A stretch of DNA of 64,000 nt from Ohtaekwangia sp. (GCA_021155195.1 JAJNPV010000037.1:911310-975309); one strand, 5' to 3'. Positions 34,301-43,131 are shown, counted from the stretch's first letter. Notes: a model not told the origin generated them from the letters alone. Program-made: numbers and translations.

Positions 34301-35413
34301 ATGCGAGACTTAAATGAGCGCTTTTTATCACTCGATACTTTCCGGGGTATGGATGTAGCATTAATGATTGTTGTGAATTCCCTCGGAAGCTCAAATACCT
34401 ATTCACCTCTTTTACATGCGCAATGGCATGGCTTTACTCTCACTGATTTAGTGTTTCCAACGTTTTTGTTTGTGGTGGGAAACGCCATGAGCTTTAGTCA
34501 GGAGAAGTATGAATCGCAAGGCGAGAACCAATTTCTGAAAAAAGTCTTTAAACGAGCTACAATCATTTTTCTGTTAGGCTATTTAATGTATTGGTTTCCC
34601 TTTGTGGATGTGAATGAAAGTGGAGAATGGTTTTTGAAACCGATAAGCGAAACGCGAATATTTGGAGTATTACAGCGAATTGCTCTTTGCTATCTATTTG
34701 CTTCGTTGGTTATTCATTATTTTAAAATTCAAGGCGCAATGATTTTCAGTTTGGTAGCTCTTGTTTTGTATCGGGTGCTGCTCATGGTTTTTGGCGACTT
34801 GACTTTGGAAGGGAACGCGGGTACTAAACTGGATCTCTTTTTATTTGGGGCTAATCATTTATATCATGGTGAAGGAATTGCTTTCGATCCGGAGGGGTTA
34901 TTGAGCACGTTACCCGCAATCGTGAATGTAATTGCTGGCTATGCTGCGGGTTTGTTTTTGCAGCGAAGCGGAAAGAACTATGAAACCATTGCTAAACTAA
35001 TGATGATAGGAGCCGCGCTACTATTGATGGCAGCGTGGTGGGATTTAATGTTTCCAATTAATAAAAAGTTATGGACAAGTTCGTATGTACTTCATACAGT
35101 TGGATTGGATTTAATTATTCTGTCAATTCTTGTTTTTATTATTGAAATAGCGCAACGGCAAAAGTGGACAAGTTTTTTTCAAGTATTTGGTAAGAATACC
35201 TTATTCATTTACTTGTTATCCGAAGTGTTTGTGATTTTAATGTTCTCAATTAATGTAGGTGATCAATCCCTTTATGGGTGGATCTATCAAAATTTTTTCC
35301 AATCCTGGGCAGGTGATTATAATGGATCTGTTCTGTTTGCCCTTTGGGTGATGCTTTCTTGTTGGGGAGTGGGATATGTTTTAGACAAGAAGAAAATCTA
35401 TATCAAGGTGTGA
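34301..35413 (+). CDS. HGSNAT-like membrane acyltransferase (DUF1624/DUF5009)
   Basis: The 370-residue protein has about ten membrane helices. It opens with the family signature 'RFLSLDTFRGMDVALMIVVN', followed by 'HAQWHGFTLTDLVFPTFLFV', whose His corresponds to the active-site His of human heparan-alpha-glucosaminide N-acetyltransferase, and later 'RIFGVLQRIALCYLFASL'. The eukaryotic enzyme moves acetyl from cytosolic acetyl-CoA across the membrane to a sugar amine; bacterial substrates are unknown. It is divergent from the haem operon and has a copy of the same palindrome upstream, so it may belong to the same regulon. Confidence 0.85.
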   Translation: MRDLNERFLSLDTFRGMDVALMIVVNSLGSSNTYSPLLHAQWHGFTLTDLVFPTFLFVVGNAMSFSQEKYESQGENQFLKKVFKRATIIFLLGYLMYWFPFVDVNESGEWFLKPISETRIFGVLQRIALCYLFASLVIHYFKIQGAMIFSLVALVLYRVLLMVFGDLTLEGNAGTKLDLFLFGANHLYHGEGIAFDPEGLLSTLPAIVNVIAGYAAGLFLQRSGKNYETIAKLMMIGAALLLMAAWWDLMFPINKKLWTSSYVLHTVGLDLIILSILVFIIEIAQRQKWTSFFQVFGKNTLFIYLLSEVFVILMFSINVGDQSLYGWIYQNFFQSWAGDYNGSVLFALWVMLSCWGVGYVLDKKKIYIKV

Positions 35414-35499
35414 GGGAATTACAAATTAGAAATTACGAGGTACGAATCTATAAAACCTAGAATTCATTTGTAATTCGAAATCTTACTTCGTAATTCTAA
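35414..35499. repeat. quasi-palindromic intergenic repeat, GAATTACGAA units
   Basis: The gap between the convergent acyltransferase and dnaX genes is a run of degenerate AATTAC/GAATTAC and reverse GTAATTC units. The left part (35416-35449) is an imperfect complement of the right part (35460-35497). It could act as a bidirectional terminator and resembles other short-unit palindromic intergenic elements in this window. Confidence 0.55.
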
Positions 35500-37177
35500 A
35501 AATCGGGATCTAGCCCAAGCTTCTCTTTTAACTCATACAGAGCTGGATTTTTCTCAGCGAGGTGTTCGAACTTTTCCTTGTTGGTGTACGCAATTTTCCG
35601 GGTTTGATGTTCCTGCATTACACCTTCAAGTTGCAAGGAATTATTCTCTAATTTTTCACGCAAGTAAGTCATCAAATCTGATCGTACCGATTGAAGTAAG
35701 GGTTCTTCAATTGGGTTGGTAAGAAATAGAGAGATCACGTTATTTTGAAAACTAAATTCTTGCTTCAGCAAATGGTATTCGGCCATCTGATTTTTTCGTT
35801 GTTCAGCAAACTCGTTCCATACTTTTCTCAATTGCGTTTCACTAACCGGGTTATTTTTGGCTGGAATCGTGCCGTTCTTTTCTTCCTTTTTAATCTCCTC
35901 TTTGGGCTGTCCTTTTAAGATGTTGCCAAGATTGATGGTTGATTTAGGTCGCGCAGTTTGCTTGGATGAAATTATTTCAGGTTTGGATTCCTCTACAACT
36001 TCAGATTCTTTCGTTGCAGGTGCTTCAAACTCAGGTTCCGGGCGTGTTGCCTTTTCCTTTGCGGGACTTAGTTCAATTTTTTTTTTAACCCTTCCGGGGA
36101 AGGTGCAGCTCCATTACCTTTTAAAACAGAGTGAACATGCGCCATCTTCATAAGGGCAAGCTCTACCAACAAACGTTGATTTTTACTTGTCTTGTAATTG
36201 ATATCGCACTGGGTGGTGATGTTTAACCACGAAAGCAACAACGAGGGTTGTGCGGCATGCGACTGTTCCAAATATTTTTGCTTTGTGCTTTCAGGAACCT
36301 CCATTAAGTTAACTGTGCGGGCATCTTGCGATACCAAAAGATTGCGGACATGTTCACTTAATCCAACAATAAAATTATGCGCATCAAACCCTTTGCGAAG
36401 AATTTCGTCAAGCAGAATTAATGGTTCAGTATGATTTTCAGCGAGTAGCCCATCCACTACATTGAAGTAATAATCGTAATCGAGAATGTGCAAATTGTTA
36501 AGCACATCTTTAAAAGTTACTTCCTTACCCGAAGAGAACGTAACCATCAAATCAAAAATAGAAAGTCCATCGCGCAAAGCCCCATCAGCCTTTTGGGCGA
36601 TTAAGTGCAAGGCGGCTTCCTCTACTTTTATTTTTTCGCGATCAGCAACTTTTTTTAACTGACGACTGATATCCGAAACCTGAATTCGGTTAAAGTCAAA
36701 AATCTGGCACCTCGAAAGAATGGTTGGGATAACTTTATGTTTCTCGGTAGTAGCCAGGATAAATATAGCGTAAGAAGGAGGTTCCTCCAGCGTCTTCAAA
36801 AAAGCATTGAAGGCTGAGTTTGAAAGCATGTGAACCTCGTCTATTATATAGACCTTAAACTTTCCGAATTGAGGCGGATACCGAACCTGATCAATCAGAT
36901 TTCTAATGTCTTCTACTGAGTTATTTGAAGCAGCATCTAATTCAAAGATATTTAAGGAATTAACTTCTGCCTTTTCCTCAAACCCATTGATCATGCGGGC
37001 TACAATACGCGCACACGTGGTTTTACCAACTCCACGTGGACCACAGAATAGAAGAGCTTGGGCAAGTTTATTGGTGTCAATGGCGTTTTTAAGCGTAGTG
37101 GTAATGTGCTCCTGCCCAACAACTTCGTCAAAGCCCAATGGGCGGTATTTACGCGCAGAAACAACAAAATTCTCCAT
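35496..37177 (-). CDS. dnaX: DNA polymerase III tau subunit, full length via -1 frameshift at an A10 tract
   Basis: The AAA+ part starts at ATG 37177 (MENFVVSARKYRP) and has Walker A 'GPRGVGKTT', Walker B 'VYIIDEVHML' and sensor 1 'FILATTEKHKVIPTILSRC'. After residue about 367 the zero frame ends, but a -1 shift within the A10 tract (36077-36086) opens 193 more codons. That tail has an acidic linker and 'QLRKVWNEFAEQRK', and ends 'KNPALYELKEKLGLDPDF', the usual tau C-terminus that contacts the polymerase. Full length would be about 560 residues. No stop interrupts the shifted frame. The normal zinc-binding Cys cluster after Walker A is missing. Confidence 0.85.
36068..37177 (-). CDS. dnaX: DNA polymerase III gamma subunit (zero-frame product of dnaX)
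   Basis: Without slippage, translation ends three codons past the A10 tract at the TAA at 36068-36070. The 369-residue product consists of the AAA+ domains I-III only, ending 'PEGLKKKLN'. This corresponds in size and content to gamma of E. coli and Thermus, which serves in the clamp loader without binding polymerase. Whether both products are made here is inferred from the layout. Confidence 0.7.
   Translation of the reverse strand: MENFVVSARKYRPLGFDEVVGQEHITTTLKNAIDTNKLAQALLFCGPRGVGKTTCARIVARMINGFEEKAEVNSLNIFELDAASNNSVEDIRNLIDQVRYPPQFGKFKVYIIDEVHMLSNSAFNAFLKTLEEPPSYAIFILATTEKHKVIPTILSRCQIFDFNRIQVSDISRQLKKVADREKIKVEEAALHLIAQKADGALRDGLSIFDLMVTFSSGKEVTFKDVLNNLHILDYDYYFNVVDGLLAENHTEPLILLDEILRKGFDAHNFIVGLSEHVRNLLVSQDARTVNLMEVPESTKQKYLEQSHAAQPSLLLSWLNITTQCDINYKTSKNQRLLVELALMKMAHVHSVLKGNGAAPSPEGLKKKLN
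36077..36103 (-). promoter_or_regulatory. slippery A10 tract and 5' stem-loop in dnaX
   Basis: On the coding strand, the CCTTCC/GGAAGG inverted repeat (36090-36103) is followed after GTT by ten A (36077-36086), then TTG AAC TAA. The purine-rich GGAAGGG just before the tract resembles the internal Shine-Dalgarno stimulator of E. coli dnaX. The uninterrupted A run resembles the Thermus slippage site. Confidence 0.6.
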
Positions 37178-37215
37178 CGCGCGCAAGATAGGGTAAGGGG
37201 TTTTAAGATGGAATA

Positions 37216-37244
37216 GCCTTTGGTTATTTTTTCACCGCAAAGGC
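37216..37244. repeat. intergenic inverted repeat, GCCTTTG/CAAAGGC
   Basis: GCCTTTG (37216-37222) and CAAAGGC (37238-37244) are perfect complements within a TTTTTTCACCGCAAAGGC context. The wording resembles the element at 51581-51626 (both contain AAGGC and a T-run followed by AnCnC). It lies between the peptidase stop and the dnaX start. Confidence 0.4.
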
Positions 37245-37267
37245 ATAATGAGCGTTAAGTTTTTTGA

Positions 37268-38773
37268 TTATAGCTTCTCCAAAAGAATTGCCAGGAAAGT
37301 TTTTACAGCATCCATATAATTTCCAACGCGGATGTTTTCATTCTCAGCATGTTGATTATTATCGGCATTAACGGTGGGTACCGCTACTGCGGGAATACCT
37401 AATGTAATAACAAACGGTGAGATAGGAATTGATCCACCTGCTGTGCGCACTTTAATGGGCTCTTTGCCAAATGCTTTGACCATTGCTTTACTTAACCAGA
37501 TTCCAGTTTCGGAATTGAAGGGAGTTTGAAACGCTCCATAAGAAATGGTAGAATGAAAAGCGGCTAGCTTTGGATACTTCATCCGCTCGGTTTCTGTGGG
37601 TTCTCTGTCTACAAGGTGATACCCTTGCTCTTCAACATATTTTTTAACCAGTCCAATTAATCGATCTGGATTGCTGCTAGGCACCAACCGAATATCAATT
37701 TCGGCTGTTGCTGTGGCGGGAATTAACGTACGCGATTCATTCCCTACAAACAATGCATCCAAGCCTCTGATGTTTAAAGAAGGGTATTGTAACGATTCCT
37801 GAAAAGAAGTTCCTACTTTATCAGGCTCTGCAATTCCTAAGAATTTTCGGATCTCATTTTCGTCATCGGGTACTTGTTTTAAAATTTTCTTTTCGTCTTC
37901 TGTCAGCACAACCCCATCATAAAATCCCGGCAAGGTTACCCGGCCCTCATCATCTTTCATTCCTGCCAACAACTTAGATAATCGCAAGGCTGGGTTTGGT
38001 GTATAGTTGCCATAGTTACCACTATGCATAGGAGAACGTGGGCCAAACGTGGTAAGTGTTATCTCGCAGATTCCCCTGGCACCAAAACTCAATGTTGGTT
38101 CATTACTCACATGCCTTGGCCCATCATAAATGATTAGCATATCGGCACTCAGTTCGTTTTTGTATTTGGTTACAGCATTAGGAAGGTTGGGCGATCCGAG
38201 CTCTTCCTCAAAGTCCATAATCACTTTAATGTTGTAGTTAGGCTCAGCTTTTAATTCTTTTAGGGCATCCACCGAGGCAATGAACGCCATGGCGGGTCCT
38301 TTTGCATCGGATGTCGAGCGGGCAAAAATTCTCCAATCACGATTAAGATCTTCGTATAGTCGTTCATACGCAATGGTATTCCACGTACCCAATTCATCTT
38401 TTTCTTTTAGTGTTGGTTTCCATGGGTTTTCCTGATCCCACTTGGAAGGATTTGTTGGTTGTCCATCTATTTGTAAGTAGATGAGTACTGTCTTTTTTGC
38501 ATTCTTCACTTTTTTTTCGGCCAACAGAAGAGGTGCAGCTGGGGTTGCTAAACGTTGAGTTGTAAAACCTCTCTTAGTAAAAGCTTGCTCGCACCACAGC
38601 ACGTTTTTTTCAATATCACTTGGGAAGTGCGCATCATTACTTAGGCTTAAGAGTTCATATAACTCTTTGAAGGAACCAACAGCATGCTTTTCAGAGACTT
38701 TCTGAAGATCAACTCCTTTTTGAGAAAATGAAGGGAATGTGATAATAACAAGAAGGTATATAAAGCGCTTCAT
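37268..38773 (-). CDS. M20 family metallopeptidase, exported
   Basis: The 501-residue protein has a signal peptide (MKRFIYLLVIITFPSFSQ). The dinuclear zinc site of M20 dipeptidases is recognisable in 'FARSTSDAKGPAMAFIASVD' (bridging Asp), 'VIMDFEEELGSPNL' (catalytic Glu pair) and 'LIIYDGPRHVSNEPTLSFGA'; the last ligand His is in 'VNADNNQHAENENIRVGN'. The dimerisation domain lies at about residues 230-400. It likely trims dipeptides or related amides in the periplasm. It is cotranscribed with the paraoxonase-like gene 8 bp upstream. Confidence 0.9.
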   Translation of the reverse strand: MKRFIYLLVIITFPSFSQKGVDLQKVSEKHAVGSFKELYELLSLSNDAHFPSDIEKNVLWCEQAFTKRGFTTQRLATPAAPLLLAEKKVKNAKKTVLIYLQIDGQPTNPSKWDQENPWKPTLKEKDELGTWNTIAYERLYEDLNRDWRIFARSTSDAKGPAMAFIASVDALKELKAEPNYNIKVIMDFEEELGSPNLPNAVTKYKNELSADMLIIYDGPRHVSNEPTLSFGARGICEITLTTFGPRSPMHSGNYGNYTPNPALRLSKLLAGMKDDEGRVTLPGFYDGVVLTEDEKKILKQVPDDENEIRKFLGIAEPDKVGTSFQESLQYPSLNIRGLDALFVGNESRTLIPATATAEIDIRLVPSSNPDRLIGLVKKYVEEQGYHLVDREPTETERMKYPKLAAFHSTISYGAFQTPFNSETGIWLSKAMVKAFGKEPIKVRTAGGSIPISPFVITLGIPAVAVPTVNADNNQHAENENIRVGNYMDAVKTFLAILLEKL

Positions 38774-38781
38774 ACGTTTGT

Positions 38782-39846
38782 TTAATTAATTGTACATATA
38801 AGGAGTGAGTTTTCGAAAACCGATCCAATCAGCATTTTGTTTTTATAAACTGCCCCTACAGACGATCCTGAGTAGGAGGTTCCATCATTCAAAAAGATTT
38901 CTTCCATTTTATATTTCCCTACCTCATCCCTTGATAGTTTAATAACCTGAGATGGAGAATATTTCTTAGAATCTTTTGCATGACCAGCAAACTTTAATAA
39001 TTGTGGATGTGCCCCAATCCAAAGCGAACCATTTGTGTCTAACTCGATATTATCAACTCCCGTATTAACATCAATTTTTTCATTTAGTGCCAAATCTCCA
39101 TTGGCAGGATCGCGATCATAGATTAGCACTTTTCTGCCGGTGCAAGAGGCAACATAAACTTTCGAAAGATCAGCCGAATGGTTTATACCATTCGCATAAG
39201 CAATATCGGTAGCTACTTTTCGGAAACTGTTACCATCGTAATAATTTACATAGGAGATAGATCGTTGCAAGTAATCTTCTAACGTACGACCCAACCCTGC
39301 ATTACTATACCCATGATCGTTCGTTACATAAAAGGCGCGCTCACCAACTGCGGTTACATCATTCGGGCTTGTCATTAAAGCCGGATCCCTTATCGTTTCT
39401 AAATAAACTAAACTATCGTTTCGCCAGGCAAATCGCTCTACAGCTTGTTTATCACGATTGGTACCATGAGTAATTACAAATAGAAACATTCTTCCATCAG
39501 GTTCTTTCCAAAGTGATATTCCATGGGGATGAAAATCGGTTCGATCAGGCGTAATGTTTTTTAAGGTTGGTAGCGAATCAGAAAGATTCATTAATAAGAT
39601 TGCACCATTCACACTATTGGTGTTGGCCATATTCGATCTCCTATCATCCACCGAGATAAATGCCAATCCACTTTGTTGATCAATGGTAATGTCTTCAGGG
39701 CCGGCAATAGGAAGTTCAAGTTTCGCTACAGTACCTTCAAAATGAGGCGAAATAGTTTTAAACACTCCGGCCGGAACTAATATTCCAAACACAGCATAAA
39801 GCAATAAGGCCAGGAGTACACCCAGAATGATTTTTACAATTTTCAT
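38782..39846 (-). CDS. paraoxonase/arylesterase-like beta-propeller protein
   Basis: The 354-residue protein has an N-terminal membrane anchor or signal ('IVKIILGVLLALLLYAVFGI') and the six-bladed propeller signatures of the SMP-30/PON group: 'GPEDITIDQQSGLAFISVDD', 'TDFHPHGISLW', 'SPNDVTAVGERAFYVTNDHG', 'YVASCTGRKVLIYDRDP' and 'DNIELDTNGSLWIGAHPQ'. The calcium-binding Asn/Asp and the His of 'HPHGI' are present. Substrates of bacterial relatives are lactones or aryl esters. It starts an operon with the M20 peptidase. Confidence 0.85.
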   Translation of the reverse strand: MKIVKIILGVLLALLLYAVFGILVPAGVFKTISPHFEGTVAKLELPIAGPEDITIDQQSGLAFISVDDRRSNMANTNSVNGAILLMNLSDSLPTLKNITPDRTDFHPHGISLWKEPDGRMFLFVITHGTNRDKQAVERFAWRNDSLVYLETIRDPALMTSPNDVTAVGERAFYVTNDHGYSNAGLGRTLEDYLQRSISYVNYYDGNSFRKVATDIAYANGINHSADLSKVYVASCTGRKVLIYDRDPANGDLALNEKIDVNTGVDNIELDTNGSLWIGAHPQLLKFAGHAKDSKKYSPSQVIKLSRDEVGKYKMEEIFLNDGTSYSGSSVGAVYKNKMLIGSVFENSLLICTIN

Positions 39847-39929
39847 GATGAATAAGTATGAGCCTGAAAGGTAGGAAAAGTAAAATCAATCGCTAAAATT
39901 TAGATCAGTGGGTAATCGCCTCTAATGAT

Positions 39930-39937
39930 TATTTTTG
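39930..39937 (+). promoter_or_regulatory. TAnnTTTG -7 box before the glycosyltransferase gene
   Basis: TATTTTTG ends 6 nt before ATG 39944. It overlaps the in-frame TTG at 39935, which argues that ATG 39944 is the true start. Confidence 0.45.
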
Positions 39938-39943
39938 CACACG

Positions 39944-40900
39944 ATGCAATCGCCAAAGTATTCAATCATTGTTCCGGTGTATAACCGACCACAAGAGGTA
40001 AAAGAATTGCTGGAGAGCCTCACGCATCAAACCCATAGAAACTTTGAAGTGATTTTGGTGGAAGATGGTTCTTCCATTTCAAGTAAGGAAGTGTACGAAC
40101 AATATGCTGACAAACTTTCAATTCAATATTTTTTTAAGCCCAACTCTGGCCCCGGACCAAGTCGCAATTTTGGATTTGAAAAAGCACAGGGTGAATACCT
40201 TGTTGTATTTGATAGTGACTGCGTACTGCCCACTCATTATTTCGAAGCAGTTGAGATTTTTTTAAAAACATATCCTGTCGATGCCTGGGGCGGGCCTGAT
40301 CGGGGTCGAGAAGATTTTACGTTGCTTCAACAAGCCATGGGATTTACAATGGCTTCATTCTGGACAACGGGTGGAATCAGAGGTGGGAAGAAAAGTAATT
40401 TTCAACCCCGAAGTTTTAATATGGGCCTAAGCCGTAAAGTATTCGAGCAAACAAACGGTTTTGCCTTTGATCGGTTTGCAGAAGATATTGAATTGAGCAT
40501 TAGAATCAGAAAACTTGGTTTTAAAACGGCACTGATATCTGAGGCCTATGTTTATCATAAACGCAGAACAACTTTCAGGCAATTTTTTAATCAGGTTTCT
40601 AATTTTGGTAAAGGAAGAATTTTAGTGGGGCGGAAGCATGATGGGGAAGTGAAACTTACTCATTGGTTCCCGAGTCTGTTTCTATTGGGCTTAGCAGCAC
40701 TTCCAGTTCTCGCACTTATTTTTCCTATCCTGTTTTATATAACCTCAACAGGGTATGTCTTTTATCTTTTGCTGATAGCAATTGATGCACTGGTAAGCAC
40801 ACGCTCTATTGGTGTTGCCTTGCTAAGTATTCCGTCAGCATTGGTGCAATTGCTTGGTTATGGTTTTGGTTTTTTGAGTGAGTTGGTGAAGGCTAAATGA
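39944..40900 (+). CDS. family 2 glycosyltransferase, membrane-associated
   Basis: The 318-residue GT-A enzyme has the nucleotide-sugar binding start 'KYSIIVPVYNRPQEVKELLE', a DxD-type motif in 'LVVFDSDCVLP' and the catalytic region 'RFAEDIELSIRIRKLGFK' followed by 'YHKRRTTFRQFFNQ'. Two or three C-terminal membrane helices ('FLLGLAALPVLALIFPILFY' and the next two) place it at the inner membrane. It should transfer a sugar to a lipid or polysaccharide acceptor; neither sugar nor acceptor can be read from sequence. Confidence 0.9.
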   Translation: MQSPKYSIIVPVYNRPQEVKELLESLTHQTHRNFEVILVEDGSSISSKEVYEQYADKLSIQYFFKPNSGPGPSRNFGFEKAQGEYLVVFDSDCVLPTHYFEAVEIFLKTYPVDAWGGPDRGREDFTLLQQAMGFTMASFWTTGGIRGGKKSNFQPRSFNMGLSRKVFEQTNGFAFDRFAEDIELSIRIRKLGFKTALISEAYVYHKRRTTFRQFFNQVSNFGKGRILVGRKHDGEVKLTHWFPSLFLLGLAALPVLALIFPILFYITSTGYVFYLLLIAIDALVSTRSIGVALLSIPSALVQLLGYGFGFLSELVKAK

Positions 40901-40970
40901 TGCGTTGCTCCGACCTCATTGGAAAAACCGTTTTTTTCTACAATCTTTATTTAACCAAATACCAATTGCT

Positions 40971-42206
40971 ATGCGTGGCTTTGCATCAGCTTTAATCATT
41001 CTGATTGGGCTATCGTTTTGTTCTTTTACTGATCCGGCACCGAAAGGCGAGTACCTGCAAAGGGGCTATTACATTGTAGTAGCCGCTTATCGTATAGGGC
41101 AGGAGAAATACATGGAGAGTTATGTTGAAAAGTTGAATAACTCAGGTAAGCATTCAAAGTATGGATATGACGCGGGCCGAAAATTCTATTACATCTATTT
41201 AGATTATTATACTGATTTCAATGAGTCTATTCAGGAAATGCTGAGTACCCGAAAAGATGATGGATTTGCTGATGCCTGGGTGCGCATTATGAAGGAAGGT
41301 GAAAACCCAACACCGGTTTCAAAGGAAGAACCAACTAAGGAAAATGTAAAGTCAAACCAGCCGATTGTAGCCGTGGTAGAAGAGAAAGCAACAGAACAAG
41401 CTGAAGAAAAGGCATCGGTAGTTGAAGAGAAAAAAGAAGTGAAGGTTGAAGAACCAGCCAAAGAGAAACCGGTTGACGTTCACCCTCCTCTAAAGGAAGC
41501 AAGTGTTTTATTTTATTTATACAATCCCACCAATAGCGAACCCATTGAAGGGCAGGTTGAAATAATTGATGGAGATGTTTCTCGTCTTATAAAAAAGGTG
41601 AACGCCCACGAAGTACTCCCCATCCCCGATCCAAGAAATAAAACCGGTAAAGTTTCATTGGTTGGCTCCTCGTTCGGTTATCGTAAAGTACAACATGATT
41701 TTATTCTTAGTGAAATAACTCCTGAAAACATTCCTGAGTATATGGAGTGGCGCGAGAATCATTACCTGGTTAAATTTGATTTGGATAGATTGCATCGGGG
41801 CGATATTGAGACTTTATACAATGTATATTTCTTTAATGATGCCGCGGTGATGATGTCGAGTTCTAAGTATGAATTGAATAAACTTCTTGAATTTATGAAT
41901 TCGAATTCTTCCTACCGAATTACCCTTCATGGACATACCAACGGCAATGCGCGTGGTAAAATTATAAAGATGGGGCCAAGTAAAAACTTTTTTGAACTTT
42001 CGCAGGATGTGGTTGAGGGAACAGGTACGGCCAAAGAACTTTCAAACGAACGAGCAATAGCTATTAAAGAATGGCTTGTGTCTAACGGAATTGAGGCCAA
42101 TCGCATTGAAGTAAAGGCTTGGGGCGGAAACCGAATGATTCATGATAAGAATAGCAATAATGCACGCAGAAATGTTCGTGTAGAAGTTGAAGTGATTTCA
42201 GAGTAG
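40971..42206 (+). CDS. SPOR-like/OmpA-domain cell envelope protein
   Basis: The 411-residue protein starts at ATG 40971 with a signal peptide (MRGFASALIILIGLSFCSF). Residues 25-110 look like a SPOR-type domain ('GYYIVVAAYRIGQEKYMESY' to 'DAWVRIMKEG'). A Glu/Lys/Val-rich low-complexity linker of about 60 residues follows, then a beta-rich module, and a C-terminal OmpA-like peptidoglycan-binding domain ('YRITLHGHTNGNARGK', 'LSNERAIAIKEWLVSNGIEA', 'NNARRNVRVEVEV'). It probably tethers an outer membrane complex to the wall, as similar T9SS-associated proteins do. Confidence 0.85.
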   Translation: MRGFASALIILIGLSFCSFTDPAPKGEYLQRGYYIVVAAYRIGQEKYMESYVEKLNNSGKHSKYGYDAGRKFYYIYLDYYTDFNESIQEMLSTRKDDGFADAWVRIMKEGENPTPVSKEEPTKENVKSNQPIVAVVEEKATEQAEEKASVVEEKKEVKVEEPAKEKPVDVHPPLKEASVLFYLYNPTNSEPIEGQVEIIDGDVSRLIKKVNAHEVLPIPDPRNKTGKVSLVGSSFGYRKVQHDFILSEITPENIPEYMEWRENHYLVKFDLDRLHRGDIETLYNVYFFNDAAVMMSSSKYELNKLLEFMNSNSSYRITLHGHTNGNARGKIIKMGPSKNFFELSQDVVEGTGTAKELSNERAIAIKEWLVSNGIEANRIEVKAWGGNRMIHDKNSNNARRNVRVEVEVISE

Positions 42207-42277
42207 CATTTAGCTATAATCGCACATTTTTTTAGATCAGATTATCTCCTCACTTTTGAAGTACTACCTGCTACCCA

Positions 42278-43054
42278 ATGAAAAGAATCTTTCGCAGTTT
42301 CTCCTTAATCATCAATTATAAAACATTTATCATTACGGCCCTGTCCGTAATATCCACCTATGTGTGTTTTCGGTTAGGCCTTACCGCCAAGTTTCCGGAT
42401 ATGTTAGTAGGTGTTGCCATTGTATTTCCGGTAGTATTTTCTATCGGCTCAGCTTATACCCGCAGGGAAACTGCTTTGCAGCGTTTTGCTGATTTCAAAG
42501 GCCACGTGATCGCTGTATATTATGCTACACGCGATTGGCCAGGAAGTAAAAATCATGATCTGCCAGGTCGGGTAAAGCAAATCATTTTTGAGATGATGAA
42601 CCTGATGCGCGAGATGTTTAAAGACAATAACGACCCAAAATGGAAAGAGCATGAAACTAAAATCTATCACTTGTTTTCTCAACTTTCGTCCCTTACCATG
42701 GAGCTTAGGGAGCAAGGAGTTCAGAGTGGAGAAATTTCGCGCATTAGCCAATATGTGAGTAAGATTATTATTGCATTCGATAATATGAAGATCATTCATA
42801 ATTATCGAACACCGGTTACACTGCGCGCCTACTCAAAAGTATTCATCTATATATTCCCTATTATTTACGGTCCATACTTTGCCAGTACGGTGGGCGATTA
42901 CTCGGCTTCGCTTGAGTATGTTATGCCGGTGTTATACAGTTTCATTTTAGTGAGTCTCGATAATATTCAGGATCACCTTGAAAACCCATTTGATGATATT
43001 GGCGAAGATGATATAACGATTGATGCGCAGGAGACCATCGAACATCTGGTTTAG
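42278..43054 (+). CDS. bestrophin-like membrane protein
   Basis: The 258-residue protein has two N-terminal membrane helices ('TFIITALSVISTYVCFRLGL', 'MLVGVAIVFPVVFSIGSAYT'), an amphipathic central region ('VKQIIFEMMNLMREMFKDNN') and two C-terminal helices ending in 'YSFILVSLDNIQDHLENPFD'. The last segment with the acidic 'DDIGEDDITIDAQ' resembles the calcium-clasp region of bestrophin anion channels. The overall length is near that family. Overall similarity is weak, so this is a suggestion. A perfect palindrome follows 20 nt behind the stop. Confidence 0.65.
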   Translation: MKRIFRSFSLIINYKTFIITALSVISTYVCFRLGLTAKFPDMLVGVAIVFPVVFSIGSAYTRRETALQRFADFKGHVIAVYYATRDWPGSKNHDLPGRVKQIIFEMMNLMREMFKDNNDPKWKEHETKIYHLFSQLSSLTMELREQGVQSGEISRISQYVSKIIIAFDNMKIIHNYRTPVTLRAYSKVFIYIFPIIYGPYFASTVGDYSASLEYVMPVLYSFILVSLDNIQDHLENPFDDIGEDDITIDAQETIEHLV

Positions 43055-43073
43055 TCGCGGCAAGCGGGTATTG

Positions 43074-43099
43074 ATATCTCCGTACCAGTACGGAGATAT
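43074..43099. repeat. perfect 12-bp palindrome upstream of the TPR-CHAT gene
   Basis: ATATCTCCGTAC (43074-43085) and GTACGGAGATAT (43088-43099) are exact complements with only CA between. There is no T-run, so it is not a standard terminator. It lies 33 nt before a TAAATTTG box (43132-43139) and 69 nt before the TPR-CHAT start codon, where an operator would fit. Confidence 0.7.
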
Positions 43100-43131
43100 T
43101 AGGAATAATCCACGTTAATTCTTCAAACAAG

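Noticed and set aside
40905..40970. N-terminal extension of the OmpA/SPOR gene to a TTG.
   Set aside because: The signal peptide begins at ATG 40971, and the extension is not family-like.
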